36,416 bases of DNA. It comes from SLLW01 sp964388615. Lineage in GTDB: Bacteria > Bacteroidota > Rhodothermia > Balneolales > Natronogracilivirgulaceae. The notes under the pieces are model-generated. The model was given only the letters and a program-made list of their open reading frames with translations, was not told the DNA's origin and searched no databases. A program made the translations under genes and the position numbers. Shown piece after piece: positions 1 through 8,943 of the stretch. The DNA is taken from positions 1 through 36,416 of the forward strand of contig CAYMBG010000015.1 in NCBI GenBank assembly GCA_964388615.1, written 5' to 3'. Every line of letters begins with the position of its first letter. Positions within the stretch are counted from its first letter, which is position 1.

Positions 1-2183
1 CCCAGCAAATCAGACCCGTAAATCAGTCCGGCCGTTTTGCTCAGCCCCTCACGGTCTTTCAGATACAGTTTATTGGCCAGCGGAAACTGCACGCCGATAA
101 GCAGTCCGCTCAGAAATGAAATGGCAAGGAAAAGTATCCGGATCAGGATCAGGGTGGCCTGCGTGTCCGGCAGGGCGTGAGCACCGAAAAAAATCAGCGG
201 CAGTACTACGGCAAAGCCGATGATGGCCGCTTCCGTGTAGAGGAACATTCTTAGTCCGTATCGAACACCTCCCATAATCCGGGTTACGTACATGGCTCCG
301 ATTCCCGCGCCGGCCATGAATGCGGCAACCAGCAGGCCGATCCAGGAGAATATGTGACCGTAGGTGATCTGAAACATGAAAATAACCACCAGGCTGAATA
401 TCATGCCGGCAAAACCGGTTGCAAAAATCGCAAACGGGATGGCGGTCCGTGAATATCTTCCGGATGTGGCCTTGAACAGAAAATGCAGCATCAGGATGAC
501 CAGGAGTACCGGAATGATAACATTCAGATCGACCCGGTCAAGCTGATTGAAGTATGCCCCGAAGTTGGGAGCGTGCAGAGTGTTCCAGTGCGCGATGTGA
601 TAGAACATGCCGATTGGCTTGAAATCGTAATTGATATCGGTGGTTTTCCCGTCAATATAGTCCTGAAACCACTGCTGCCAGCCTGCGTGCAGCTTCTTTT
701 CAATATCCCAGGGAACCATGGCCTCCGCGGAGATGCCCCGTGCTTCGAGTCGATCCATCAGCTGCATCAGGTCCAGCCGCATGATATCCTCCGAATCGGA
801 GGAGAGATAGATGTGTCTGCTTTCCCCGGGACTCACCCGCACATGCGGAAAAACGCTCTTCAGTGTGTGAAATATGTTGCTGTTGAGATCCTTGATTTCA
901 TCGCTCAGATAGGTCAGCGAGCCGGGCGCTCCAATGACAAGGATCCCGCCGTCATTCAGCCGTTCTTTGGCCAGTTCGAAGAATTCGTGCGTGTAAAACC
1001 GGTTTGCCTGCAGATTGGACGGCTCCATCACACCAATAAAAATCAGGTCGTACCGGTTGGATGTCTTTGACAGGTAGAGGCGGCCGTCCGTATGCTCCAG
1101 ATGCACCCTTTCATCATCGAGCTCGGACTCTGTCAGGGGTGTCGGATGTTTGCGGATGATGTCGATCAGCATTGGGTCATGCTCGGCATATTCGATGGCC
1201 CGAATGGAGGGATGCTTCAGCGCTTCGTTGATGATGCCGCCGGCTCCGCCCCGCAGGATCAGCACCTCCCGTGGATCCGGATGGGCCAGAAGCGGAAGAT
1301 GCACAAACTCCTCGACAAACTGGATATCCGGCACCGGTGTGATAAGTTCGCGTATGCCATCCAGGAAAAACAGATACTGCTCGTCCCGCTCCACGACACT
1401 GATGTTGCTGTACCGGGAGTTCTCATAGTGCACGACGTTGTGGTTTTTCCACTGCATGTCGATCGAACGGTTGTGGATGTTGTCTGCCGGTCCGCCGGTC
1501 AGTGCGTAACCGGTCAAAAGCAGCAGCACCATCAGGGCACCCGACATCACCTTGTTCAGGGTTCGGGGTCTGGCAGAGTGTTCGGCGTGTTGCACTCCGT
1601 AAGGCGAAAGCAGAAAGAGGCACATGATTATATTGAGGAGGGCGATGCCGAAAGCTATCTCGAATGTATGGAACAGGGGGATAAGCAGAAAAGTGCAGAT
1701 CACACCTCCCAGTACGGTGCCGACGGTTTCGTAGACATAAACCCTGCCTGTGGATGAGGCGTCCTGGACCGAGAACATCGCGTAGATCCGGCAGCCGATG
1801 GTAAATAAGGCGCCGTGAAGGATGCAGACAGGAAGGAGTATGAGAAACGAGGAGTAGAACATCGGCAGCAGCTCGATATTTTCCCCTATGGAAACACCCA
1901 GCAACCCCTTCAGGATGCGTGTGATGAAGACGGCTCCGATAAAAGCCGCCGAGAACAGAACCGCGATTATGGCATAGGACTCCAGTTTGTAGCGGGTTTT
2001 GTCGGCCAATCTACCCAGGGTGAGGCAGCCGGCAGCCTCGAGTATCAGCCAGTTGGCCAGGATGATGCCGATGCTGAGTTCGATCCCCGCGAAGGCGATC
2101 ATCAGCTCACGCAACAGGAGCACCTCGGCCACAAGTCCACTGAAGCCCATTACCACAATAGCTATGCGAACACGTCTTTGCAT
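1..2183 (-). CDS. Membrane protein with embedded spermidine-synthase-like domain (3' end outside window)
   Basis: The frame is open from an ATG at 2183 to the window edge, giving 727 codons without a stop, so the C-terminus is missing. Hydrophobic helices fill roughly residues 5-230. A soluble spermidine-synthase/SAM-methyltransferase-like domain spans about 240-500, and more helices follow from about 553 to 705. The nucleotide-binding glycine loop is RGGAGG (311-316), followed by the acidic E331 and E334. NRFYTHEFF (394-402) is the conserved stretch after the active-site loop. That loop reads GVMEPSN where true aminopropyltransferases have an Asp-rich D-x-x-D-P motif, so polyamine synthesis is doubtful. 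The architecture matches the membrane-fused SpeE-like family, whose role is not settled. The start has a weak AGAGGG upstream. Family call is firm; function is unknown. Confidence 0.85.
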   Translation of the reverse strand, partial: MQRRVRIAIVVMGFSGLVAEVLLLRELMIAFAGIELSIGIILANWLILEAAGCLTLGRLADKTRYKLESYAIIAVLFSAAFIGAVFITRILKGLLGVSIGENIELLPMFYSSFLILLPVCILHGALFTIGCRIYAMFSVQDASSTGRVYVYETVGTVLGGVICTFLLIPLFHTFEIAFGIALLNIIMCLFLLSPYGVQHAEHSARPRTLNKVMSGALMVLLLLTGYALTGGPADNIHNRSIDMQWKNHNVVHYENSRYSNISVVERDEQYLFFLDGIRELITPVPDIQFVEEFVHLPLLAHPDPREVLILRGGAGGIINEALKHPSIRAIEYAEHDPMLIDIIRKHPTPLTESELDDERVHLEHTDGRLYLSKTSNRYDLIFIGVMEPSNLQANRFYTHEFFELAKERLNDGGILVIGAPGSLTYLSDEIKDLNSNIFHTLKSVFPHVRVSPGESRHIYLSSDSEDIMRLDLMQLMDRLEARGISAEAMVPWDIEKKLHAGWQQWFQDYIDGKTTDINYDFKPIGMFYHIAHWNTLHAPNFGAYFNQLDRVDLNVIIPVLLVILMLHFLFKATSGRYSRTAIPFAIFATGFAGMIFSLVVIFMFQITYGHIFSWIGLLVAAFMAGAGIGAMYVTRIMGGVRYGLRMFLYTEAAIIGFAVVLPLIFFGAHALPDTQATLILIRILFLAISFLSGLLIGVQFPLANKLYLKDREGLSKTAGLIYGSDLL

Positions 2184-2608
2184 CTAATCCCTCTGCTTAA
2201 TCTGCTCTGTGTTATAATAATTCGTTTAGAATATGCATGAGCGGGTCAGTATTGCGAGGTTACTGTTGCCGTTTTATACCTGGTTTGCGAAATGAGAAAA
2301 AGGCGATGCGCAACAGGTCTGAATACGTATAACAAGCTGAACGGAAATTACATTATGAACGAAAAAGAATCCGCGGCATTTTAATAGATGACGAGATTTC
2401 CGCCAAAGTGGTTGTTTCGGAAGGACGGTCGCTCTAATAAATCAATTATAAATCAACTAATTTCATATTTCCTTCTGATTTTTTTAGATTACAGTAGGAT
2501 AATAGATATTATTTAGTTCTAACATTCTTTCGGCGCTGTATCTGCGTCGTACAACATATAAGTATTTCAGGCCGCCCAAACGGTGGTCTGTAAAAAACGG
2601 AGGTTTTT
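2184..2608. other. Intergenic region between divergent genes
   Basis: This 425-base stretch separates the minus-strand membrane protein from the plus-strand aldo/keto reductase and should hold both promoters. I could not place a convincing promoter for either. It becomes AT-rich after about 2440. It contains a possible decayed response-regulator start (2355-2437) and the ribosome binding site of the downstream gene. No tRNA or riboswitch pattern was recognised. Confidence 0.5.
2355..2437 (+). pseudogene. Possible remnant of a response-regulator receiver domain start
   Basis: An ATG at 2355 begins MNEK. Shifting frame in the following A-run gives KRIRGILIDDE and then ISAKVVVSEGRSL before a TAA at 2435-2437. 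RIRGILIDDE looks like beta-1 plus the acidic pocket of a receiver domain, as in LytTR-type regulators (typically RAIIIDDE). Nothing receiver-like follows the stop. If real, this is a frameshifted and truncated gene start. The stretch is short, so chance similarity is quite possible. Confidence 0.25.
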
Positions 2609-2611
2609 ATG
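2593..2611 (+). promoter_or_regulatory. Strong ribosome binding site inside a small hairpin
   Basis: GGAGG at 2599-2603 lies 5 bases before the ATG at 2609. It is one of the few clear Shine-Dalgarno sequences in the window. It sits inside a perfect 6-bp inverted repeat, AAAAAC (2593-2598) and GTTTTT (2603-2608), with GGAG as the loop. The stem is mostly A-T and weak, so it may simply present the site rather than block it. Confidence 0.5.
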
Positions 2612-3541
2612 AGCAATGAATATGATCGCAGAAGCTTCCTTAAGAAAAGCCTGGCAACAACGGCAGGAGTCGGACTGGTGGGAACCAGCGGAATATTTGC
2701 CAAAACAACTTCCTGGGCGACCGAACCGGCCAAAGGACCAATGCCAACCCGGCCTCTGGGTAAAACAGGTCACAACGTAAGTATTTTCAGTCTTGGCGGT
2801 GAGACCACCATCGAAATGCCTGATCACCACGACGAGGCTGGGGAGATTATTAACCGTGCACTTGATCTCGGGGTCAATTATATCGATACGGCCGCATGGT
2901 ATGGCAATGGTGCAAGCGAGTTGAACATCGGCGCAGCAATTAAAGATCGCCGAGATGAGGTCTTTCTGGCAACCAAAAGCCATGATTATACGTACGACGG
3001 GACGATGCGCTTGGTTGACCAAAGCCTTCATCGTCTGCAAACCGACTATATCGACCTGTATCAGCACCATTTTGTCGGACATTTTGGTCAGCTCGAAGAC
3101 CTGAAAAAGGAAAACAGCGCAAGACAGGCGTTCGAGCGTCTCAAAGAGGAAGGCGTTATTGGAAACATTGGCGTAACAGGACATTCATCCCGTATCCTTT
3201 CCGAGGCGCTTCTGGACTATCCCTATGACTGTGCACTAATCACTATTAATGCCGCAGAGGTGGTCATGAATGACACCGATCAGCTCGATCGTTTCTTTGA
3301 GATTGCAGAGGAAAATGGGGTCGGAGTGATTGCAATGAAAGTGGCCAATCGTGGAAGATTGCTTGAACAGGGGTTGTCTATCCGACAGCTGCTCCCCTAC
3401 ACCATGAGTTTTCCCGTTTCGACGACGATCATGGGGATTTCGGCAGTCCCGCATCTGGAAGAAAACGTGCGAATTGCCGGCTCGTTCGAGCGCTTGAGCC
3501 AAGATGAAATGGCGGAAATACGGGCCGTCGCACAGGGATAA
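2609..3541 (+). CDS. Aldo/keto reductase with Tat signal
   Basis: This 310-residue protein is an aldo/keto reductase, an NAD(P)H-dependent carbonyl oxidoreductase of the TIM-barrel superfamily. The catalytic tetrad is visible as D93 and Y98 (DTAAWYGNGASE), K123 (ATKSH) and H154 (DLYQHH). The N-terminus carries a twin-arginine signal, DRRSFLKKS, followed by a hydrophobic stretch and an Ala-rich exit, so it is probably exported folded with its cofactor. The barrel starts near residue 47 (TRPLGKTG). The start is fixed by GGAGG 5 bases upstream. It stands alone, divergent from the gene before it and convergent with the kinase after it. Substrate cannot be told. Confidence 0.93.
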   Translation: MSNEYDRRSFLKKSLATTAGVGLVGTSGIFAKTTSWATEPAKGPMPTRPLGKTGHNVSIFSLGGETTIEMPDHHDEAGEIINRALDLGVNYIDTAAWYGNGASELNIGAAIKDRRDEVFLATKSHDYTYDGTMRLVDQSLHRLQTDYIDLYQHHFVGHFGQLEDLKKENSARQAFERLKEEGVIGNIGVTGHSSRILSEALLDYPYDCALITINAAEVVMNDTDQLDRFFEIAEENGVGVIAMKVANRGRLLEQGLSIRQLLPYTMSFPVSTTIMGISAVPHLEENVRIAGSFERLSQDEMAEIRAVAQG

Positions 3542-3573
3542 CCTAATTCGTAAGTCGTAATTATTTTCCGGGC

Positions 3574-3591
3574 GGCCGTGCATTCATGGCC
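3574..3591. terminator. Hairpin between convergent genes, possible terminator
   Basis: GGCCGTG and CATGGCC form a 7-bp stem (one G-U pair) around a CATT loop, 33 bases after the aldo/keto reductase stop. It lies between convergent genes, where a shared terminator is expected. No long T-run follows on either strand, which lowers confidence. Confidence 0.35.
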
Positions 3592-3700
3592 TTGCTCATA
3601 CTGCGGATTCACTTGATTCCGAGCTCGAGCTGAATATGGAAAACGTTAAGTGTGGAATACCTTGTTCAGCCGCCATGAGGGAAGTGTGACCGGCAACAAC

Positions 3701-5725
3701 TCAGCGATACGGAAAACGAATCTCTATCCGTGTTCCGTTTTCTTTTTCCACGGTCATTTGACCCTGGATCTGATCGGTTAGTCCCCGAATCAACTGTAGC
3801 CCGAGGGAATCTTCGATGCCGGCATCAATTTTTTTGATTTCCGCCTCATCTATACCCTCTCCATTGTCCCGGTAAAGAAGGATGATATCGGAATCTTCTT
3901 TTTTCAATCCGATCAGAATGATCCCCCTTTTTGCATTTTTAAATGCATGTTTGTACCCGTTGGTGACGATTTCGTTGAGAATAATCCCACACGGAATGGC
4001 ACGGGTAATATCCAGGTTCACAGGCTGTATGTCATAGCGAACCTCTATATCCTCTGACCCATCAGTAAAATAAGTGCCTATATGTTTTGAAAGCTCTTTG
4101 ATGTATTCGTCAAATGAAATATTGGATAGCGATTCGGACTGGTATAATTTTTCGTGGATCAGGGCCATGGAGCGGATCCGGTTTTCGGCTTTGGTCAATA
4201 TACTGCCCGCTACATTATCCTTATATTTTTCTGCATCAAGTTTCAGTAGACTGGAAATGACCGCCAAATTGTTTTTTACACGGTGATGGATTTCAGCCAG
4301 TAATACGTTTTTTTCTATCAGGTTCTGCCGGATTAAATTTTCTGATTCCCTGCGCTCCATTACATTTACAAGCATCTGTGCATAAACCTCCAGAAGATGC
4401 TGCTCCGTAACGCCAAAACGATGCGTTTCATGCTCGGAGTCGAATCCGATAAAACCAACACACTCTTTTTTGTGATTCCATAAGGGAATGGTCAATAAAC
4501 TGGTAATTCCCGTACTTCTCATGAACTTTTTCAGATTGTTTTCCGGCAGCTCATGGATATCTTCGATATGAAGATTCTCACCATCGATATGTTTTTGAAC
4601 CCAAAACTCAAAAGACGCCGTGGGTATGTTCTGCAGTTGACCTATCTGAGGGCTGATCCCTTTTTTACACCATTCATAGGTGTTGCTCGCCGTTTGTTCT
4701 GAGAAATCGTATTCAAATATGTAGGACCTGTCGGCTTCGGTGATATTGCCAATTTCGGATAGTGATTGGTGAATGGCCGATTCGAGCTCTTCAACAGGCG
4801 CATTGATGAACCGTGTCGAAAGTCCGACCAACAGCTTACGTAATTTGGCTTCGTATGCGATCTGTTTTTCCGCCTGTCTGCGATGCGATATGTCTCTGAT
4901 CACAAATACCATCCCGGTGGGATCATCATTCGAGCTTCTCAGAATATCACCATTGATTTCACAATGTAACACTTGCTTACCGTCGGGGCTGATCCGGTAC
5001 TCTTTCAGTCCCTGTGGCTGTTCATGCATCAGGCGTATGTTGGTAATCGCATATTCCTTGTCCTCCTCCACAATAAACGAGAGAATGTTTTTACCAACCA
5101 CTTCCTCTTTTGATGCAATATGGTAATGACTCAAAGCTCTTTCATTCACCAGCAATATGTTTCCTTGTGTATCGGTGCGGATGATGAGGTCCGGGACCGT
5201 TTTGAATAGTTTTTGATGTAATTCTTCGGTTTCTTTCAGAGCGTTTTCCGCCGATTTCCGAGCGGTTTCTGCTTCATGAAAGTTTTTATCTGTTTTGTGG
5301 TAATTGATAGCGGTTTTCAGGGTCGCATCCCAAATGCTTAAATCCCCGTTATGCTCGACAAACCCCCTGGGCATTATACCATGATTTTGAAGCAGGTCCG
5401 GATAGGCAACGGTGACAGGTTCGGATTCCGGAGTTATGCATACCAACGGGATATCCAGGTCCTTCCAATCCTTTACATCTGCTTCTTCTTTGCAGAGCCC
5501 ATTATATAAATCGAAAGCCATCAGAACAAGATCGATGGGAGCTCCTTCCTCTAAGGTTTTAAGTGCTTCACCCGGGTTGAAGGAAATTTCTATTCGATAA
5601 CCAAATTGCTCAAGACCCGATTTCCAGTGATCGACAATTGATTTGTCATCATGGAGCATCAGTATCTTCGTGGAGTGGCTTTCTGGCATGGACAGAGACT
5701 TATGTAAAGCATTCAATGCTTGCAC
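3701..5725 (-). CDS. Receiver-like/PAS/GAF sensor histidine kinase, HisKA_2 family
   Basis: A cytosolic sensor kinase of 674 residues if started at GTG 5725. The order is a receiver-like domain (about 20-140), a short coiled linker, PAS (165-285), GAF (290-455), HisKA_2 dimerisation/phospho-acceptor (EIHHRVKNNL, H481) and HATPase (N-box N584 and N589, G-box DNGEGI at 620-625). There are no membrane helices. The receiver keeps the acidic pair D26-D27, but the beta-3 phospho-acceptor position reads LVLMAFDL with Ala70, and the beta-5 Lys is absent, so it is probably not phosphorylated. A start at codon 13 (ATG, 5689) is equally plausible; neither has a clear ribosome binding site. The SDR gene lies 45 bases upstream on the same strand. 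No partner regulator is visible nearby. Confidence 0.92.
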   Translation of the reverse strand: MQALNALHKSLSMPESHSTKILMLHDDKSIVDHWKSGLEQFGYRIEISFNPGEALKTLEEGAPIDLVLMAFDLYNGLCKEEADVKDWKDLDIPLVCITPESEPVTVAYPDLLQNHGIMPRGFVEHNGDLSIWDATLKTAINYHKTDKNFHEAETARKSAENALKETEELHQKLFKTVPDLIIRTDTQGNILLVNERALSHYHIASKEEVVGKNILSFIVEEDKEYAITNIRLMHEQPQGLKEYRISPDGKQVLHCEINGDILRSSNDDPTGMVFVIRDISHRRQAEKQIAYEAKLRKLLVGLSTRFINAPVEELESAIHQSLSEIGNITEADRSYIFEYDFSEQTASNTYEWCKKGISPQIGQLQNIPTASFEFWVQKHIDGENLHIEDIHELPENNLKKFMRSTGITSLLTIPLWNHKKECVGFIGFDSEHETHRFGVTEQHLLEVYAQMLVNVMERRESENLIRQNLIEKNVLLAEIHHRVKNNLAVISSLLKLDAEKYKDNVAGSILTKAENRIRSMALIHEKLYQSESLSNISFDEYIKELSKHIGTYFTDGSEDIEVRYDIQPVNLDITRAIPCGIILNEIVTNGYKHAFKNAKRGIILIGLKKEDSDIILLYRDNGEGIDEAEIKKIDAGIEDSLGLQLIRGLTDQIQGQMTVEKENGTRIEIRFPYR

Positions 5726-5770
5726 ATTACCATTTTCCGAAGAAAGATGATAATGGCAATTGTCTGGAAA

Positions 5771-7195
5771 TCAGGCCTCTTTCGATATTTTACGGATCAT
5801 GCCATTAAAAATAAAGTAGTGGAAAGGTGTGATGATATACCAGTATGCACGACCCCAAACCCCTTTCGGACGAAACGTAGCTTCCTGGATCAGTTTGTTT
5901 TCCGTGATCTGAAACTCAAGCCAAGCCTCCCCGGGTAGTTTCATTTCGGCATATAAAAGCAATCGCCGTTCCTGTTTATCTGCCATGATGACTCTCCAGA
6001 AATCAAGGGTATCGCCACTATTGATCTCATCTATGGAGGTTCGTCCGCGACGCAAGCCGACCCCGCCGAATAGTTTATCGATAAAACCCCGGATATGCCA
6101 CAGCCAGTCGGCATAATACCAGCCGTTTTCACCTCCAATACTCCAAACCCGTGACAAAACCGCCTCTTCATTATGGATAACCCGCTCTTTGCGGTCTTTG
6201 AAGCATCCTTCAACCGGCACCTGGATATGTTCTGAAAGACGGGTGTTTAACCGGCCACTCACCATCGAATCTTTCCAGCTGGAAATGATGGCATTTTGCT
6301 CGATCTTATTGAAGGCAAGGGATACCGCTTTCATGTAAGAGATGGGATGAATATCGAGCATGTCGGCCAGTCGATTGTCACGGCAGGTGACATCGACCTT
6401 CATGCTGTCTACAAGTTTAACGGCCAGGGAAAAAGTTGTGGATGTCATGAAATAGAGCCAGTATGAGGAAAGACGGGGCGAAAGTACCGGTACAGATACG
6501 ATCAGACGTTTGAGTCCCCGAACTTCGGCATACTGTTGGAGCATCTGCTTATAGGTAAGAATGTCCGGCCCGCCGATGTCAAAATTGGCATGATAGGTCC
6601 GTTCATCGCACAATGATTTTTCAAGGAAACTGAGTACATCACGTACCGCAATAGGTTGTGAACGGGTTTTTAGCCAACGGGGAGCGATCATGACCGGCAA
6701 CTTTTCAACTAAGTCACGAACAATTTCAAAGGATGCGCTGCCGGAGCCGATAATGATACCAGCACGAAGTGTCGTAGCCGGAAACGTCCCCTGTGACAGT
6801 ATTTCCTCAACCTGCTTACGTGACTCCAGATGTTTTGAAAGATTATCATCATTGATGATACCACTTAGATAGATCACATGTTTTACTGCCGTTTTGTTCA
6901 TATAATCCCGGAAGTTCCGGGCAGAGGTCACTTCAAGATCCTGAAAGTCACCGGAGCGGGAGGACATAGAGTGGATCAGGTAATAAGCAGCATCTATATC
7001 ACCGGGTATAGCTTCAAGGGTCTCAGATTTCAAAAAGTCGACTTCGACAACAGTAGTTTGTTCTTCAAGCGAAGGGGCGATGTTCAGACGCCTTCGATCA
7101 CGTACACAACAAACCACCTGGTGGCCCTTTTCTACCAGAACAGGGAGCAGGCGCTTTCCAATATAGCCGGTGACACCGGTCAGGAGAATCTTCAT
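5771..7195 (-). CDS. SDR-family NAD(P)-binding protein with C-terminal DUF2867
   Basis: This 474-residue protein begins with an atypical SDR/NmrA-like Rossmann domain. The dinucleotide loop is TGVTGYIG (6-13), and a YLSG segment lies in the middle of the domain. From about residue 330 it continues as DUF2867, recognisable by GDTLDFWRV, the LPGEAWLEF stretch and the closing RPKGVWGRAYWYIITPFHY. YbjT-type proteins share this layout. The reaction is unknown; the closing segment is hydrophobic and may touch the membrane. The protein is cytosolic with no signal peptide. It sits upstream of the histidine kinase on the same strand and divergent from the flavoprotein at 7416. Confidence 0.9.
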   Translation of the reverse strand: MKILLTGVTGYIGKRLLPVLVEKGHQVVCCVRDRRRLNIAPSLEEQTTVVEVDFLKSETLEAIPGDIDAAYYLIHSMSSRSGDFQDLEVTSARNFRDYMNKTAVKHVIYLSGIINDDNLSKHLESRKQVEEILSQGTFPATTLRAGIIIGSGSASFEIVRDLVEKLPVMIAPRWLKTRSQPIAVRDVLSFLEKSLCDERTYHANFDIGGPDILTYKQMLQQYAEVRGLKRLIVSVPVLSPRLSSYWLYFMTSTTFSLAVKLVDSMKVDVTCRDNRLADMLDIHPISYMKAVSLAFNKIEQNAIISSWKDSMVSGRLNTRLSEHIQVPVEGCFKDRKERVIHNEEAVLSRVWSIGGENGWYYADWLWHIRGFIDKLFGGVGLRRGRTSIDEINSGDTLDFWRVIMADKQERRLLLYAEMKLPGEAWLEFQITENKLIQEATFRPKGVWGRAYWYIITPFHYFIFNGMIRKISKEA

Positions 7196-7415
7196 GAGTT
7201 ACGTTTCGTATCCTACGATGCAGTACAGAGCTGAAATGCAATGGAGATGATTGTGTATTGTACCAAGATGTACTTTCTCAAACTGGAAATCCACGGTTTT
7301 CGTTTCTGTTGTCTTTTTTCTTCACTGTGTCACTTCCCCTTCTATGTGATTTCTCATAAAAATATGACTATGTTGTACATGAGGGATATCATGCTGATGC
7401 AAAATGCTCGTTCTT

Positions 7416-8861
7416 ATGAAATATGAATACGATGTGATTGTTATTGGCAGCGGAACCGCGGGGCGAACGGCCGCCTACCTTGGTGCCGCTTTAAGTGCCA
7501 AAACCTTGCTGATTGAGCAGCAGACATATGGCAGTGATTTTGTATGGCAAAGCTCCATACCGGGAAAAGTGTTGCTTCATCAGGCAGAGCGTGCCGCTTC
7601 CGGAATCCCGGTTTCTTACCAGACCGTGATGGAAAAGCTTCAGGCCATCAGTAAACGGATCTACAGCAAAACCGAAGCCCCGGACTCTTTGCGGCAAAAA
7701 GGTATAGTATATATTACCGGGCAGGCCTCATTTGAAGATGCCCATACCCTCTCTGTGCGGGATCTTGAGACTGACAAATCTCAAGCGGTTACCGGTCGCT
7801 ATATCTTCATAGCCACGGGGATCCGCTCCCACATTCCGGCAATTCCGGGTATCGGACGCACACCCTACTTTAACAGCCGGTCTATTTTCAATTTGTCTCA
7901 TCTTCCGGAAAGCCTGATTATCATCGGCGCGGGACCCGCAGGTACCGAGTTGGCACAAGCCTATCAACGATTGGGAACCAGGGTAAGTCTGGTTGATATG
8001 GCTTACCATATTCTGCCGGTGGATCCGCCCGAAATCACATCCATGCTTCAGCAAAAGATGGAGAAAGAGGGTGTATCACTCTATCTGAGCTGCTCGCCGG
8101 AGTCTGTTCAGGGAGATGAGTACCATGTCAGGGTAAAAATCCGCTGCAATGGCAAAAATGAAACCCTGGAAGCAGAAAAGCTCTGTTTCGCCACGGGACA
8201 CCAGGTAAATTTAGAAGCGTTGAAGCTTCATAAAGCCGGGATCCGCTTTAACAGTAACGGAGTAATTGTTAATTCTTCCTGCAGAACCAACTTACATCAT
8301 GTTTATGCCATCGGTGATGTGACGGGCCGCTTTCAACTGACCCATATGTCGGAATACATGGCCAAGGTAGCTGTGAATAATGCACTGTTGAGACGACCAT
8401 TGACAATGGATACCCGGCACGTACCCTGGGTGACTCATACCTCCCCGCAAGTTGCTCATGTCGGGGCCACCAGAAGCGAACTGGAAATTGCAAACACCTC
8501 CTTCGAGGTGTTTCGTCTGCCTTACTCGGAAATCGCACAGGCTGTTATCGAAGAAGAAGAGGAGGGATGGATTCTGGTTTACGCCAAAAAATGGTCTGGG
8601 AAAATTCTGGGAGTGGATATTGTCGGTAAAAACGCCGGAGATCTTGTTAGCCATTTTTCACTGGCTATGAAGCATGGCATTTCGATGCGGAAACTGGCTA
8701 ATACCATCTATCCTTATCCTGTCTATGCCCTGGGGGTGCGCCGGGTGGCGGAACAATGGTATACAGCGTTTCAGAGCTACCGGTTTTACAAATGGCTTCG
8801 TCGTTTTTTTAGATTGCGGGGACCTGTCCCGGATGTCAGTGACCCGGATCGTATTATTTGA
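7416..8861 (+). CDS. Pyridine nucleotide-disulfide oxidoreductase homologue lacking redox cysteines
   Basis: The 481-residue protein has the fold of the lipoamide dehydrogenase/mercuric reductase family: FAD loop VIGSGTAG near the start, a second Rossmann loop (IIIGAGPAGTE) for NAD(P)H, the FAD motif HVYAIGDVTG, and a C-terminal dimerisation domain. The active-site segment of related enzymes reads D-C-T-W-T-G-C-V-P-S-K; here it is DFVWQSSIPGK, so both cysteines are replaced (F42, S47). At the C-terminus the usual YPT-x-x-E becomes YPVYAL, losing the Glu. It cannot do disulfide chemistry and may be a plain flavin dehydrogenase, a transhydrogenase or a sensor. A basic, aromatic tail of about 30 residues follows. 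An in-frame ATG at 7404 would add four residues. Confidence 0.9.
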   Translation: MKYEYDVIVIGSGTAGRTAAYLGAALSAKTLLIEQQTYGSDFVWQSSIPGKVLLHQAERAASGIPVSYQTVMEKLQAISKRIYSKTEAPDSLRQKGIVYITGQASFEDAHTLSVRDLETDKSQAVTGRYIFIATGIRSHIPAIPGIGRTPYFNSRSIFNLSHLPESLIIIGAGPAGTELAQAYQRLGTRVSLVDMAYHILPVDPPEITSMLQQKMEKEGVSLYLSCSPESVQGDEYHVRVKIRCNGKNETLEAEKLCFATGHQVNLEALKLHKAGIRFNSNGVIVNSSCRTNLHHVYAIGDVTGRFQLTHMSEYMAKVAVNNALLRRPLTMDTRHVPWVTHTSPQVAHVGATRSELEIANTSFEVFRLPYSEIAQAVIEEEEEGWILVYAKKWSGKILGVDIVGKNAGDLVSHFSLAMKHGISMRKLANTIYPYPVYALGVRRVAEQWYTAFQSYRFYKWLRRFFRLRGPVPDVSDPDRII

Positions 8862-8915
8862 TAATGAAAATATTCCGGGATCAGGTAGTAACCAATAATA
8901 CATATTTGTGACAGA

Positions 8916-8933
8916 TTGGCACTTTTTTTGCTT
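8916..8933 (+). promoter_or_regulatory. Predicted sigma-54 (RpoN) promoter
   Basis: TTGGCAC, five T, then TTGCTT matches the sigma-54 consensus TGGCAC-N5-TTGC at all ten core positions. The invariant GG (8918-8919) and GC (8930-8931) are exactly 10 bases apart. With the C of GC at -12, transcription would begin near 8943, one base before the ATG at 8944. No enhancer-binding protein gene is seen in the window. Confidence 0.55.
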
Positions 8934-8943
8934 AGTAAACATC

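Noticed and set aside
483..2240. Several plus-strand frames of 60-221 codons
   Set aside because: They are shadows of the minus-strand membrane protein, which is open across the whole stretch and carries recognisable family motifs.
7259..7379. TGTAC repeated at 7259, 7269 and 7374 in the divergent region
   Set aside because: Five-base words are too common; arms and spacing do not form a clear operator and no MerR-type regulator is nearby.
8908..8943. GTG start 12 codons upstream for the Reg_prop kinase
   Set aside because: It would place extra residues before the signal peptide and put the sigma-54 site inside the coding region.
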